From: an uncultured Prevotellaceae bacterium
GTDB lineage: Bacteria; Bacteroidota; Bacteroidia; Bacteroidales; Bacteroidaceae
Length of the DNA: 15,857 nt
Reading direction: 5' to 3'
Assembly (NCBI GenBank): GCA_900315105.1
Contig: OMXX01000087.1
Span: 1-15,857 of the forward strand
Below the pieces are notes generated by a model. That model was not told where the DNA came from. It ran no database searches and worked only from the letters and a program-made list of their open reading frames with translations. Position numbers and translations under genes: made by a program. Below, piece after piece: positions 1 to 7,308 of the stretch (the first letter of the stretch is position 1; every line of letters starts with the position of its first letter).

Positions 1-195
1 GTCCGTGAGGGCTGTTATATTTGCCGTTATTAGAGGGATGAGGTCTGAAGGACCGACACCTAAAGTCTTCAGATGTCGCACTTACAGCGCTCCTTTAATA
101 ACGTATCTACCGAATAACAGCCCTCACGGACTGCCCTATTAGGTGTCGGGCTTTCAGCCCTCGCAGTCTTGAATTTGTCGAACTGACGTTAGTTA
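1..195. repeat. Dispersed palindromic repeat, left copy
   Basis: Bases 1-147 match 15711-15857 at 134 of 147 positions with no gaps, in the same orientation. Bases 1-18 are a perfect inverted repeat of 114-131. Inside are small hairpins with 4-bp stems and 5-base loops: GGTC/GACC at 42-54 (loop TGAAG), GCAC/GCGC at 78-90, and GGGC/GCCC at 148-160. Each is bordered by a GACAYCT-like tail (55-61 on plus; 71-77 and 141-147 on minus). Bases 172-195 are nearly the reverse complement of 15618-15641 (20 of 24), so the full element is a long palindrome whose left part lies outside the window. No gene is seen in 1-298. The element resembles REP/BIME-type dispersed repeats in design; that comparison is inference. 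Confidence 0.85.
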
Positions 196-213
196 GAACA
201 AACAACACAAAAA

Positions 214-255
214 CAGTCAGCCGCTCTTCGCACAAAGTCGAAAAGCGGCTGACTG
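214..255 (-). terminator. Intrinsic terminator of the small secreted-protein gene
   Basis: A 17-bp stem is formed by 214-230 and 239-255 around an 8-base loop. The single C-A mismatch on the plus strand becomes a G-U pair in the minus-strand transcript. In that direction the stem is followed by a U-rich run (complement of 196-213). It lies 44 bases beyond the stop codon of the 299-820 gene, so it most likely ends that transcript. Confidence 0.85.
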
Positions 256-298
256 CTTTATTCTATAATATACAAGAGTTACTCTGATTCAAAAAATT

Positions 299-820
299 TT
301 ATTCTTCAGAAGAAGCGGTAAACTCTCCATCGCATCCAGAGATCGTATGTCCCTTGAACTTAGCGTATTTTGAATCAGCCTTGGTGAACTTGGTCTTAGG
401 ACCACCTAACCTGTTGTATTCAACTTTTATCGGATTGTCACCATAGAACATAAGGCATTCTTCTCTTTCGCCTCTTTTACACAACACATTCTCGTAGGTT
501 GACTGCCATACAGTACCGTTGATTGGGCGGAATACCAATATGTTTCGCTGTGTTTTGGATACTTCTTCCATGAAAACGAGTGCATTCTTGAATTTACCAA
601 GATATTTTGGCAAGACTCCACCGTCATCTTCATCATAGTCAGCAACCTTGCGGATTCCATCTATAGTAACGATTAATGATGATCCATCGCTGTTTTCCTG
701 GATTTCATAGAAATTCTGTTCATCCACCATATTAATCTCCTGTGCCTGAGCATTCATAGATATGAAACCCAGGAACAAGGTTATCATTGGCATAAGGTTA
801 AACATCTTCTTCATATTCAT
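299..820 (-). CDS. Small secreted protein of unknown function
   Basis: I do not recognise this 173-residue protein. Residues 1-26 look like a Sec signal peptide: Met-Asn-Met-Lys-Lys, a hydrophobic stretch (about 7-22), then Ala-Gln-Ala before a likely cleavage site, leaving about 147 mature residues. There is no lipobox cysteine, so it should be periplasmic or secreted. The mature part is polar and mixed-charge with three cysteines (C-x7-C in the middle and one near the C-terminus). The start at 820 gives a short charged n-region; Met3 is an equally plausible start. It stands alone, with a consensus promoter about 125 bases upstream and a strong terminator behind it. That the ORF is real is supported by signal peptide, promoter and terminator together; its function is open. 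Confidence 0.8.
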   Translation of the reverse strand: MNMKKMFNLMPMITLFLGFISMNAQAQEINMVDEQNFYEIQENSDGSSLIVTIDGIRKVADYDEDDGGVLPKYLGKFKNALVFMEEVSKTQRNILVFRPINGTVWQSTYENVLCKRGEREECLMFYGDNPIKVEYNRLGGPKTKFTKADSKYAKFKGHTISGCDGEFTASSEE

Positions 821-943
821 CTACGTTTTAAAGGTTAATACATTTTATTTCGTGGCATTTAATTGGTTAATATCTGCGATTTGCCAGATTTGATTTACCA
901 GTTTGCATGTATGTTAAAGTTTGTTTATGAACTTATAACGATG

Positions 944-975
944 CAAATATAAGCATATTCTTTCATTCCTCCAAA
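944..975 (-). promoter_or_regulatory. Bacteroidota-type promoter for the 299-820 gene
   Basis: On the minus strand TATATTTG (944-951) fits the -7 consensus TAnnTTTG. TTTG (972-975) lies 20 bases upstream, matching the -33 element. The predicted leader is about 115-120 bases. The rest of the 821-1053 gap is AT-rich and shows nothing else I can support. Confidence 0.7.
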
Positions 976-1053
976 TTTTTTTGTATCTTTTTTCACTTTT
1001 TTCTGAAAAAACTTTTTTGGAAGATGAATAAATACGAATTATAGAAGAATTAT

Positions 1054-2061
1054 TCAACTTTTTAGAGGTAAAATAACGCTAAAATCTTCAGCCGTTTTTT
1101 CCACTCGGATTCTCTTGTCCATAAGCAACATGAAACGCTTGTCAAGATTCTTAAGTCCTGTGCCGTGAGTGTCCTGTTTGAACAGTTTCGGGAAAATCGG
1201 ATTGCTCACAACAAGTTCATTGTTCTCGTTCATGTAAACATGAATATTCATTCTATGCTCACTATCAATCATATTATGCACTCCTACATTTTCAATCAAT
1301 GGAAGAAGCGCAAGTACAGGAATGCCATAATTCATGCAATCGTCAGGAACGTCAAACGTGGCATCCCACTTTCCCGCATATCTCACTTGCATTACCTCGC
1401 TGAACGAACGTGCAAAATCCAGTTCCTCTTCAAGTGTGACAATTCCCTTATTCTCACTCTGGAGGATATATCTAAATATATCACTCAAATGATCAATATA
1501 ACATAAAGCGGTCTTTTCGTCCTTTTTCCTCACCAAACTGCTAATGCCATTGAGGGCATTGAAGAAGAAATGCGGATTTATCTGGTTTGTAAGAGCCGTA
1601 CACCTGCTTTGCAGACTTTCCATTTTGAGCTGTTTAAGCTCTTCCTCCTTTTTCTTGTGAATACGGTTAAGATAGTCGGTATATCCAAGGAAGAGTCCCA
1701 TCATTCCAAATACAATGAACTGGAATGTAAGGATGACTGTACGACAGTCGAATCCCGGACATATAAGCGTTGTGACACCTTTATATACCCCGAAGACAAA
1801 CAGCGTGAAAAGCGTGTTTATCAGGATACGAACCTTTACCGAATGTGTCTGGAGCACCTGCTGGTTCATATACAATGAAACGGAGATAAATACCCAGAAC
1901 AGCAGGAATCGTATCATTGTGCTATTAATATAACTGCCTCTCGCCTCCTCAGAAATATGATGCCAGTCCATATTAATGAAAACCACATTCGGATAGCTGA
2001 TGAAGATGGTGCAGACCAAACTCAGCAGCAGAATATTTGATATGTTTTTTTTGTTATTCAT
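1054..2061 (-). CDS. LytS/YehU-type membrane sensor histidine kinase (orphan)
   Basis: A 335-residue sensor kinase of the His_kinase (PF06580) type. Four hydrophobic segments (about residues 8-28, 48-66, 79-100 and 108-128) form a membrane domain, followed by a charged, probably coiled-coil linker (133-155). The phosphoacceptor region has NPHFFFNALN with His164. The ATP-binding part shows LLPLIENVGVHN (N-box, Glu257/Asn258) and GTGLKN (300-305). Kinases of this family normally phosphorylate a LytTR response regulator encoded next door; none is present in this window. The divergently transcribed neighbour is instead a stand-alone AraC-type DNA-binding protein. The start at 2061 is supported by a promoter 24 bases upstream. 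A 4-codon ORF (MKKT, 2075-2061) ends in a TAATG overlap with the start codon, suggesting translational coupling. The stimulus is unknown. Confidence 0.9.
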   Translation of the reverse strand: MNNKKNISNILLLSLVCTIFISYPNVVFINMDWHHISEEARGSYINSTMIRFLLFWVFISVSLYMNQQVLQTHSVKVRILINTLFTLFVFGVYKGVTTLICPGFDCRTVILTFQFIVFGMMGLFLGYTDYLNRIHKKKEEELKQLKMESLQSRCTALTNQINPHFFFNALNGISSLVRKKDEKTALCYIDHLSDIFRYILQSENKGIVTLEEELDFARSFSEVMQVRYAGKWDATFDVPDDCMNYGIPVLALLPLIENVGVHNMIDSEHRMNIHVYMNENNELVVSNPIFPKLFKQDTHGTGLKNLDKRFMLLMDKRIRVEKTAEDFSVILPLKS

Positions 2062-2075
2062 TATGTTTTCTTCAT
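2061..2075 (-). other. Four-codon leader ORF overlapping the kinase start
   Basis: On the minus strand ATG AAG AAA ACA TAA (MKKT) ends so that its last stop-codon base is the first base of the kinase ATG (TAATG). It lies just downstream of the predicted transcription start. Whether it is translated cannot be told from sequence. Confidence 0.35.
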
Positions 2076-2084
2076 TTTAATCTG

Positions 2085-2113
2085 CAAATATACTGTTTTT
2101 TTTTCATATACAA
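2085..2113 (-). promoter_or_regulatory. Promoter for the sensor kinase
   Basis: TATATTTG at 2085-2092 on the minus strand is a full TAnnTTTG match. TTG at 2111-2113, 18 bases upstream, is a possible -33 element. The predicted leader is only about 15-20 bases. The 319-base gap 2062-2380 holds this promoter and the divergent one of the first AraC gene; I see nothing else in it. Confidence 0.6.
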
Positions 2114-2291
2114 TAATAATATATGTAAAAACGAAAAAAAATCACTTCATGCCGATTTCAGCAAGCAGGATTTAAAAACATAACGCATAAACCTATACAA
2201 ACACTCTTAATTGGGCATTACCGAAAAAAATCAGCATTGCGACTTCGTTTTTCCTTTTAATGCACGAAATCCCAAAAAACAAATTGATATT

Positions 2292-2323
2292 ATTGTTATT
2301 ATCATAAATAATAACTATCTTTG
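2292..2323 (+). promoter_or_regulatory. Promoter for the first AraC-type gene
   Basis: TATCTTTG (2316-2323) fits TAnnTTTG and is followed by CA. ATTG (2292-2295) lies 20 bases upstream. Leader is about 50 bases. The core ACTATCTTTGCA also occurs in front of the second AraC gene. Confidence 0.7.
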
Positions 2324-2372
2324 CACTCAGGAAATTGAGAAAAAGGCAACAAATATTATTCACTAAAATTAT

Positions 2373-2384
2373 ATGTCATCATGA
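2373..2384 (+). other. Three-codon leader ORF overlapping the first AraC start
   Basis: ATG TCA TCA TGA (MSS) overlaps the start codon of the AraC gene at 2381 by four bases (ATGA). Post-termination re-initiation is possible but not demonstrated. Confidence 0.3.
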
Positions 2385-2719
2385 GAAAAGAAGAAAAAGA
2401 CTTCCTCAAGAAGGTTGAAAAGCTCGTCTATGAACAGATGAAGGAGAAGCATGTGAACTGTGATACTGTTTGCCAAAGTCTTGGTATTACGAACCAGAAT
2501 CTTCGTCGTAAGATACTGGCAATCACAGGTCAGACCGGTGGTAAGTATCTGTTGACAATACGTATGGATTACGCAAAGGAATTATTGTCAACAGGAAGAT
2601 ACACCGTTGGACAGGTGGCTCTGAAATGTGGATATGACGATGCGAACAATTTCAGTCGCACATTCAAGCGCGAAACAGGTCAGAAGCCAACTGAATATGC
2701 AGCAAACAACAAGAAATAA
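2381..2719 (+). CDS. Stand-alone AraC-type DNA-binding protein, copy 1
   Basis: A 112-residue protein consisting almost only of an AraC/XylS DNA-binding domain, as in SoxS/MarA, with no sensor or receiver domain. The first helix-turn-helix is about residues 27-48 (CQSLGITNQNLRRKI); the second about 74-97 (VALKCGYDDANNFSRTFKR), ending in KPTEY as in AraC domains. It also resembles the C-terminal output domain of Bacteroidota hybrid two-component regulators, so derivation from one is possible. It is 92/112 identical to the protein at 3686-4024. It is divergent from the kinase gene and convergent with the VanZ gene. It has its own promoter and terminator. Its targets are unknown. Confidence 0.9.
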   Translation: MRKEEKDFLKKVEKLVYEQMKEKHVNCDTVCQSLGITNQNLRRKILAITGQTGGKYLLTIRMDYAKELLSTGRYTVGQVALKCGYDDANNFSRTFKRETGQKPTEYAANNKK

Positions 2720-2767
2720 AAAAAAGAAGACAACTGAGAATCTATTTCTTCAGTTGTCTTCTTTTTT
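2720..2767. terminator. Bidirectional terminator between AraC copy 1 and VanZ
   Basis: A perfect 18-bp inverted repeat, 2720-2737 with 2750-2767, around a 12-base loop. The stem begins with an A run and ends with a T run, so it can act on both strands. It sits directly behind the AraC stop codon (2717-2719) and 10 bases beyond the VanZ stop codon (2778-2780), serving both convergent genes. Confidence 0.9.
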
Positions 2768-2777
2768 ATATCGTTTT

Positions 2778-3344
2778 TTACATTGTCCCAGCTATTGCAT
2801 TCTGACCATAATAGTCGAATCTTATCTGACGGAAATAATGGAGCATCACAGGTGTTACTTTATATAACAGATATCCAAGCACACCGCCAACACTATTGTT
2901 CATTATGTCGTTGGTCTCACAGAATCCACACCTGAGAAGATATTGGGTTACTTCTATTGAGCATGAAAGAACCATTGACAAAAGGAAGATCTTAACCAAC
3001 AGAGGACGCTTGAGGAATACTGATGTGCAGAAACCTACCGGTATGAACATCACGATGTTGAGTAAAGACTCATAAAGCACATCCATTGTAAAGTATTCAT
3101 TGTAGTTCCAGAAAGGAACGAACTCAACGCCTAACGCACATGTGGAATCCCTGAATATAACCGTTGCGCAAATCAGTAGCACAAGATATTCAATGTAAAC
3201 CACTCCAAGCAGTCTCCTTAACTTGGTACGGATTAGCTTCCTGCAAGAGAAGATCCATATAGCCATGACACACAAAACAAGAAGAAGTATATCATACAAC
3301 CACTGAGGGGCTGAGGCATAAACAAAACTAAGAATATTATACAT
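2778..3344 (-). CDS. VanZ-family integral membrane protein
   Basis: A 188-residue protein with about five hydrophobic segments (about 16-33, 45-64, 92-110, 117-137, 150-170). Family signatures are VPFWNY (76-81), NIVMFIPVG (96-104), ExTQ (131-134) with Arg138, and D-x2-NN with GG and GY (Asp146-Tyr158). VanZ-like proteins take their name from the teicoplanin-resistance accessory protein; most chromosomal members have no proven function, and resistance should not be assumed here. The gene lies between two near-identical AraC-type genes and is convergent with the first, so it is a single-gene unit. The start at 3344 follows a weak promoter and leaves Tyr-Asn-Ile-Leu ahead of a helix. No key motif is missing. 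Confidence 0.88.
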   Translation of the reverse strand: MYNILSFVYASAPQWLYDILLLVLCVMAIWIFSCRKLIRTKLRRLLGVVYIEYLVLLICATVIFRDSTCALGVEFVPFWNYNEYFTMDVLYESLLNIVMFIPVGFCTSVFLKRPLLVKIFLLSMVLSCSIEVTQYLLRCGFCETNDIMNNSVGGVLGYLLYKVTPVMLHYFRQIRFDYYGQNAIAGTM

Positions 3345-3410
3345 AAGAAAATACGTTTTATTTTTTCATTTTCGCCTATACGGGCGGTTACCCATTTTGT
3401 TTTCTGCGTG

Positions 3411-3418
3411 CAAAGTTA
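3411..3418 (-). promoter_or_regulatory. Probable -7 box for the VanZ gene
   Basis: TAACTTTG on the minus strand matches TAnnTTTG and is followed by CA. No -33 element at normal spacing is clear (nearest TTG is 24 bases upstream). Leader is about 60 bases. The 341-base gap 3345-3685 otherwise holds only the divergent promoter of AraC copy 2. Confidence 0.5.
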
Positions 3419-3624
3419 TATACTTTTTCCCGAAAAACATAACAATTACGGAAAAAACGACCAATTTTTATAAAACCTTTCACACTTTAAACACTTCTTT
3501 GTAATACAGTCACATTTCTGTTAAAATCCTTCAATTTTATCCTCTTTTACCATGCAAAAAAGGCCTAAATTACTCAAAATCAGTGATTATTTTATCCAAA
3601 AGAACAAAAAAACAAGGAAAAACT

Positions 3625-3654
3625 TTTGTATTTATCAAAAAAATACTATCTTTG
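3625..3654 (+). promoter_or_regulatory. Promoter for the second AraC-type gene
   Basis: TATCTTTG (3647-3654) followed by CA, with TTTG (3625-3628) 18 bases upstream. The leader is only about 25 bases. It shares ACTATCTTTGCA with the promoter of AraC copy 1. Confidence 0.7.
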
Positions 3655-3685
3655 CAGTCATCATAACCCCTAATTCTATATTACA

Positions 3686-4024
3686 ATGAAAAAGGAAGAT
3701 AGAGAATTTCTCAAGAAAGTGGAAAGACTTGTCTATGAGCAGATGAAGCAGAAGCACGTAAACTGTGACACGGTTTGCGAGAGTTTAGGTATGACGAATC
3801 AGAGCCTCCGTCGTAAAATCCTTGCAATAACAGGTCAGACCGGAGGCAAGTATCTTTTGACCATTCGCATGAAATATGCCAAGGAACTCTTGTCAAAGGG
3901 AAGATATGCCATTGGACAGGTTGCGATGAAATGCGGATATGACGACGCAAACAACTTCAGTCGCACTTTCAAGCGTGAAATTGGAGTGAAACCAAGCGAA
4001 TATGCAGAAAGCCGTAAGAAATAA
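3686..4024 (+). CDS. Stand-alone AraC-type DNA-binding protein, copy 2
   Basis: A 112-residue paralogue of the protein at 2381-2719: same length, no gaps, 20 differences. Both helix-turn-helix regions are retained and residues 41-62, between and around them, are identical. Differences cluster at the N-terminus (2-14), just before the second HTH (71-75) and at the C-terminus (99-110); many are conservative (K/R, D/E, I/V). Constraint on the DNA-contact regions suggests both bind the same or very similar sites. The gene is followed 58 bases later by the DUF2461 gene on the same strand, with no terminator between, so they are probably co-transcribed. Regulatory target is unknown; autoregulation or control of the VanZ gene is possible. 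Confidence 0.9.
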   Translation: MKKEDREFLKKVERLVYEQMKQKHVNCDTVCESLGMTNQSLRRKILAITGQTGGKYLLTIRMKYAKELLSKGRYAIGQVAMKCGYDDANNFSRTFKREIGVKPSEYAESRKK

Positions 4025-4062
4025 CAGAACATTCAACACGGCTATACCTGTTCAGGATTACA

Positions 4063-4083
4063 ATGAAAACCAAATATAAATAA
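4063..4083 (+). other. Six-codon leader ORF overlapping the DUF2461 start
   Basis: ATG AAA ACC AAA TAT AAA TAA (MKTKYK) ends in a TAATG overlap with the DUF2461 start codon at 4083. Same arrangement as before the sensor kinase. Translation is unproven. Confidence 0.35.
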
Positions 4084-4772
4084 TGAAAGAAATACTACAG
4101 TTCCTGCGCGATTTATCGTGCAACAATAATAAGGAGTGGTTTACAGCTAATAAGGACAGGTATCTGAAAGTACAAGCCAAATGGTACGATTTCTGCGAGC
4201 AACTAATAAGTGAGGTAGGAAAATATGATAGTGACATAGCACGTCTCACAATCAAGGACTGCACCTACCGCATATATCGCGATACACGTTTCAGCAAGGA
4301 CAAGACACCTTACAAGACTCATTTCGGCGTTTTCCTTGCCCCAGGAGGAAAGAAATCAATGCACGCCGGTTATTACTTCCATGTAGGAACCGGCGGCGGT
4401 AATTCATATCCTGAAGCACACATGCTTGCTTCGGGCAATTATTGTTATGACAGTAAGACCGTCAAGGTGTTGCGCGAGGATATAAGCGACGGCTGGGAGG
4501 AATTCAGCAAGGATGTGTTGAAAAAGGCAGATTCTTCATTCTTCGTCGATATGGACGGAGCCTTGAAAAAGGTTCCAAAAGAATATCCTGCTGATGCCCC
4601 ATACGCCGACTTCATGCGTCTGAAGAGCTATTGTCTGATGCAATACGTTGACGACAAGTTCATCACCTCCCCCGACCTCGTAAAGCGCGTGGCAGAACTG
4701 TTCCGCACCACAAAATCGTTCAACGACTATGTGAATCGGGCTGTGGACTATGTTCAGGAAGAACAGGATTGA
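4083..4772 (+). CDS. DUF2461 (TIGR02453-type) family protein
   Basis: A 229-residue protein matching the DUF2461 family in length and motifs: NNNKEWF (14-20) near the N-terminus, the hallmark YRIYRDTRFSKDKTPYK (62-78) followed by HFG (80-82), and an AGYYFHV stretch (95-101). Members are widespread cytoplasmic proteins of unknown biochemical function. No signal peptide or membrane segment is seen. It lies 58 bases downstream of AraC copy 2, likely in one transcript, and is followed by an inverted repeat that may terminate it. The start at 4083 is the only Met that keeps the N-terminal family motif. Confidence 0.9.
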   Translation: MKEILQFLRDLSCNNNKEWFTANKDRYLKVQAKWYDFCEQLISEVGKYDSDIARLTIKDCTYRIYRDTRFSKDKTPYKTHFGVFLAPGGKKSMHAGYYFHVGTGGGNSYPEAHMLASGNYCYDSKTVKVLREDISDGWEEFSKDVLKKADSSFFVDMDGALKKVPKEYPADAPYADFMRLKSYCLMQYVDDKFITSPDLVKRVAELFRTTKSFNDYVNRAVDYVQEEQD

Positions 4773-4783
4773 CAGCAATAAGA

Positions 4784-4851
4784 AAATCCCTTATAACATC
4801 CTTCATCCGCCCATATAGAAATGGGACTTACATAGGAGTTATAAGGGATTT
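4784..4851. terminator. Long inverted repeat, probable shared terminator
   Basis: Outer arms 4784-4797 and 4838-4851 are perfectly complementary (14 bp); inner pairs TCCT/AGGA (4799-4802 with 4834-4837) and CCCAT/ATGGG (4810-4814 with 4821-4825) extend the fold. It lies between the convergent DUF2461 and CotH genes. The U-rich tail is better in the minus direction (TTTTCTTATT) than in the plus direction. Confidence 0.65.
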
Positions 4852-4932
4852 ACTTTGGACCTACCATCCTTTATCTTAACAGAATGTTCCGATCCTGCAA
4901 TATTGGAAATTGTCAGAAACCAATACCGATGT

Positions 4933-7308
4933 TTAGCGAACGGTATTTGTTACCACGACCTTCCTGCCATTGTGTATGTATATACCATTGGTAGGATTTT
5001 TCACCACCTGACCATTGAGATTGTAGTATCTGCCATCAGCTGATGCTCCTACATTCTGGGCAACATATTCAATACCAGTAGAACCTTCACTTGGAACGAG
5101 CCATATGCCACTCACCTTCAGACTGTTGTTCCAGTCAACCTTCAGTACATGCAGATGAACGAAGTCATCAACACGTTTTTCGTTTGATGATGTCAGCTTT
5201 GTCTTGAAATCATCCAGAGGTATTACGATACACTTCAGCTCATTGTCCCAATACCTGTCGTTTTCATTGAATGAAACCTTTATCTCCTTCCATTGCCCAT
5301 GAGCAACAAGTCGGTTGGCAAGTAGTCGCAGATTGTTACCCTTTCCCTTGATGATAATCTTATCGTAGTTGCTGATGTCAGCATAATCATCATGATCCAC
5401 ATTCACGAATCCAGCCACAGCAACACCACTTCCTGCCTCCTGCTTCACATTCCAGTCAACATTGCCAGGCGTTTCAAACAACACATTTGAGTCCTTGCCA
5501 GTACCATCCCACTTGTGGAAGAATGATGCCGTCAGAGGTACCCATTCAGCCAAAGGCTCAAAATCATCAATCTCGAATGTATTCTCTATCATCGACATTA
5601 CCAAGAATGACCTTTGGGGAAAATATTGCTCATGAAGGCGCTTACGTTCTGCCATATACGTACCGTCAACCGTATATAGCTCACCCTGAGTCAGATAAGG
5701 ATGCACATCTCTGCGATAGTCTCCCCATCGCGCAGCCTCTGCGTAAAGGGCTGTAGAGATTGTATTATAAAGACTGTCCCATACTTCCTCCGTGTTCTTT
5801 GCGCCAAGCATGCCATCGTCAGAAAGAAGCACTTTCGCACGCTCCATGTATTTCATGAAAAAATGCTTATTCTCCATCAGGTGATTGAAGATACCCGTAG
5901 GACTCTCATCACCGCTATTCTTTGTCAACACATTCTCGTAAGGGTTGTCTATGATGATTTCCGAATCCCAGCAAAGGAACCTGAAGCCCTGACTCTCCTC
6001 GCCTTTTCTCCTTATGGCATACCAGTTATGATGATCCCAGTCCGTGTTGCCGGCATACTGATTTATAAGCATATAGTCGATGAAGTTGTCAATATCGAGC
6101 AGTACTTCTTGTGAAGGATCGTCATTTCCTTCTGCATCTTTACCCTGAAGCTGGTTGTAATATACGTCATCAGAGGCTTTAGCGGCGGTTTCAACCATCT
6201 TTGCCCATGCTTCCAAGTCACCCTCAGAAGCCTCGATGTGGTTACCTCCCTCCTCCTCTATCTTTATCACGTCAATATCCTCTTTCTTGCCTCCGAGATG
6301 ATCCTTACCATATTGGTCGTCAACCCTCTCGGCAATGTTGTACAGTCCCCAGTACATACCGTTCAGGAATACATGGACATACAGGGCATTAACACTTGTC
6401 CATCCCATCTTACGCTGTATTCTCCTCGCCCACACGTCACGGGTATATTGCGCCTTCTGACGGTTAGACTCCATCCAATGCTGCCAACTGTTGCCGAAAT
6501 GGCATCTTAGCACCAACTGATTGTATTTCTCCGATTCATCCTCGCCAAAGAGCGGATATTTCAGCGTCTTCTCTCCATACTCCTTCTTGAACACAAGACG
6601 AAACGAGTGCTTCGGATTTTTCTCAGCAAGACGACCATGACCGCCATGAAGCCGCAATCCACATGTTACGGAGAAATCATGGTCACAACCAAACAGCTCT
6701 GCACTAACAGGACGCGTCCAGCCATTTCCCGTAGGATCACCGACAGGAGGCCCTGTAAATATGTATATACCGCCTTTCTCCTCATCAGCCTCATGGCTGA
6801 ACAGGTAATCCCTGTCAGTAACAATACTGAGAACCGGTATAGAGAGCAAGCCCGCTTTTATCTTTTCAGCAAGAATAGGATCACCAGCCATCTCCTGATC
6901 CATACCATAGTCGGCAGGAGCTACGCCAAACGCCTCGGTGAAAGCGCCCCACTCTTGTGGATAGCCTTCCGGAGCATCTGACTGATGCAGCACATCATCA
7001 AGAAACAGGTATGTCGCCGTTGCTATATTAGAAAGAAGTCCCTCTGCACCAACCACAGCGGTTCTTACAACCGTAGTTCCCTTTATCGTTATCGGCTCTG
7101 TGTAAAGCGCACTCTCTGCCGTAGGAGCACTACCGTCGAGCGTATAGCGTATTGCAGCGCCTTCGGCAACAAGGCTCTCGTTGTCTGTAATAGTCAGTTC
7201 AAATGGTTTGTCGTAGAATCCATGTTTCTGGCTCAGTTGTAGATTTTGTGCAATAGCCGATATGCCCACAACAAGGAGCAAGGCTACAGATAGTAGATTT
7301 TTTTTCAT
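4933..7308 (-). CDS. Secreted CotH-kinase family protein
   Basis: A 791-residue protein. The reading frame is open to 7362, but I place the start at 7308 because Met-Lys-Lys there begins a clear signal peptide (1-20, ending AIAQ). Residues about 25-102 form a chitobiase C-terminal-like domain (IRYTLDGSAPT, then VVRTAVV). Residues about 155-500 form the CotH domain (PF08757): LHGGHG followed by KHSFRL, YWGLYNIAERVD, DYMLINQYAGNTDWDHHNW and LCWDSE (447-450). CotH of Bacillus spores is a protein kinase; the substrate here is unknown. The remaining C-terminal part looks beta-rich, possibly carbohydrate-binding, and ends in YYNLNGQVV and GIYIHNGRKVVV, a tail often seen on surface or secreted Bacteroidota proteins. 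It is a single-gene unit. Confidence 0.88.
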   Translation of the reverse strand: MKKNLLSVALLLVVGISAIAQNLQLSQKHGFYDKPFELTITDNESLVAEGAAIRYTLDGSAPTAESALYTEPITIKGTTVVRTAVVGAEGLLSNIATATYLFLDDVLHQSDAPEGYPQEWGAFTEAFGVAPADYGMDQEMAGDPILAEKIKAGLLSIPVLSIVTDRDYLFSHEADEEKGGIYIFTGPPVGDPTGNGWTRPVSAELFGCDHDFSVTCGLRLHGGHGRLAEKNPKHSFRLVFKKEYGEKTLKYPLFGEDESEKYNQLVLRCHFGNSWQHWMESNRQKAQYTRDVWARRIQRKMGWTSVNALYVHVFLNGMYWGLYNIAERVDDQYGKDHLGGKKEDIDVIKIEEEGGNHIEASEGDLEAWAKMVETAAKASDDVYYNQLQGKDAEGNDDPSQEVLLDIDNFIDYMLINQYAGNTDWDHHNWYAIRRKGEESQGFRFLCWDSEIIIDNPYENVLTKNSGDESPTGIFNHLMENKHFFMKYMERAKVLLSDDGMLGAKNTEEVWDSLYNTISTALYAEAARWGDYRRDVHPYLTQGELYTVDGTYMAERKRLHEQYFPQRSFLVMSMIENTFEIDDFEPLAEWVPLTASFFHKWDGTGKDSNVLFETPGNVDWNVKQEAGSGVAVAGFVNVDHDDYADISNYDKIIIKGKGNNLRLLANRLVAHGQWKEIKVSFNENDRYWDNELKCIVIPLDDFKTKLTSSNEKRVDDFVHLHVLKVDWNNSLKVSGIWLVPSEGSTGIEYVAQNVGASADGRYYNLNGQVVKNPTNGIYIHNGRKVVVTNTVR

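Noticed and set aside
1165..1878. Plus-strand ORFs opposite the sensor kinase
   Set aside because: They overlap a clearly conserved kinase and show no domains or start signals of their own.
2778..3344. A glycopeptide resistance determinant
   Set aside because: VanZ homologues are common in chromosomes and no vanH, vanA, vanX or vanY gene is present.
2381..4024. A composite transposon formed by the AraC-VanZ-AraC block
   Set aside because: The repeated genes are regulators, there is no transposase, and no terminal inverted repeats or target duplications were seen.
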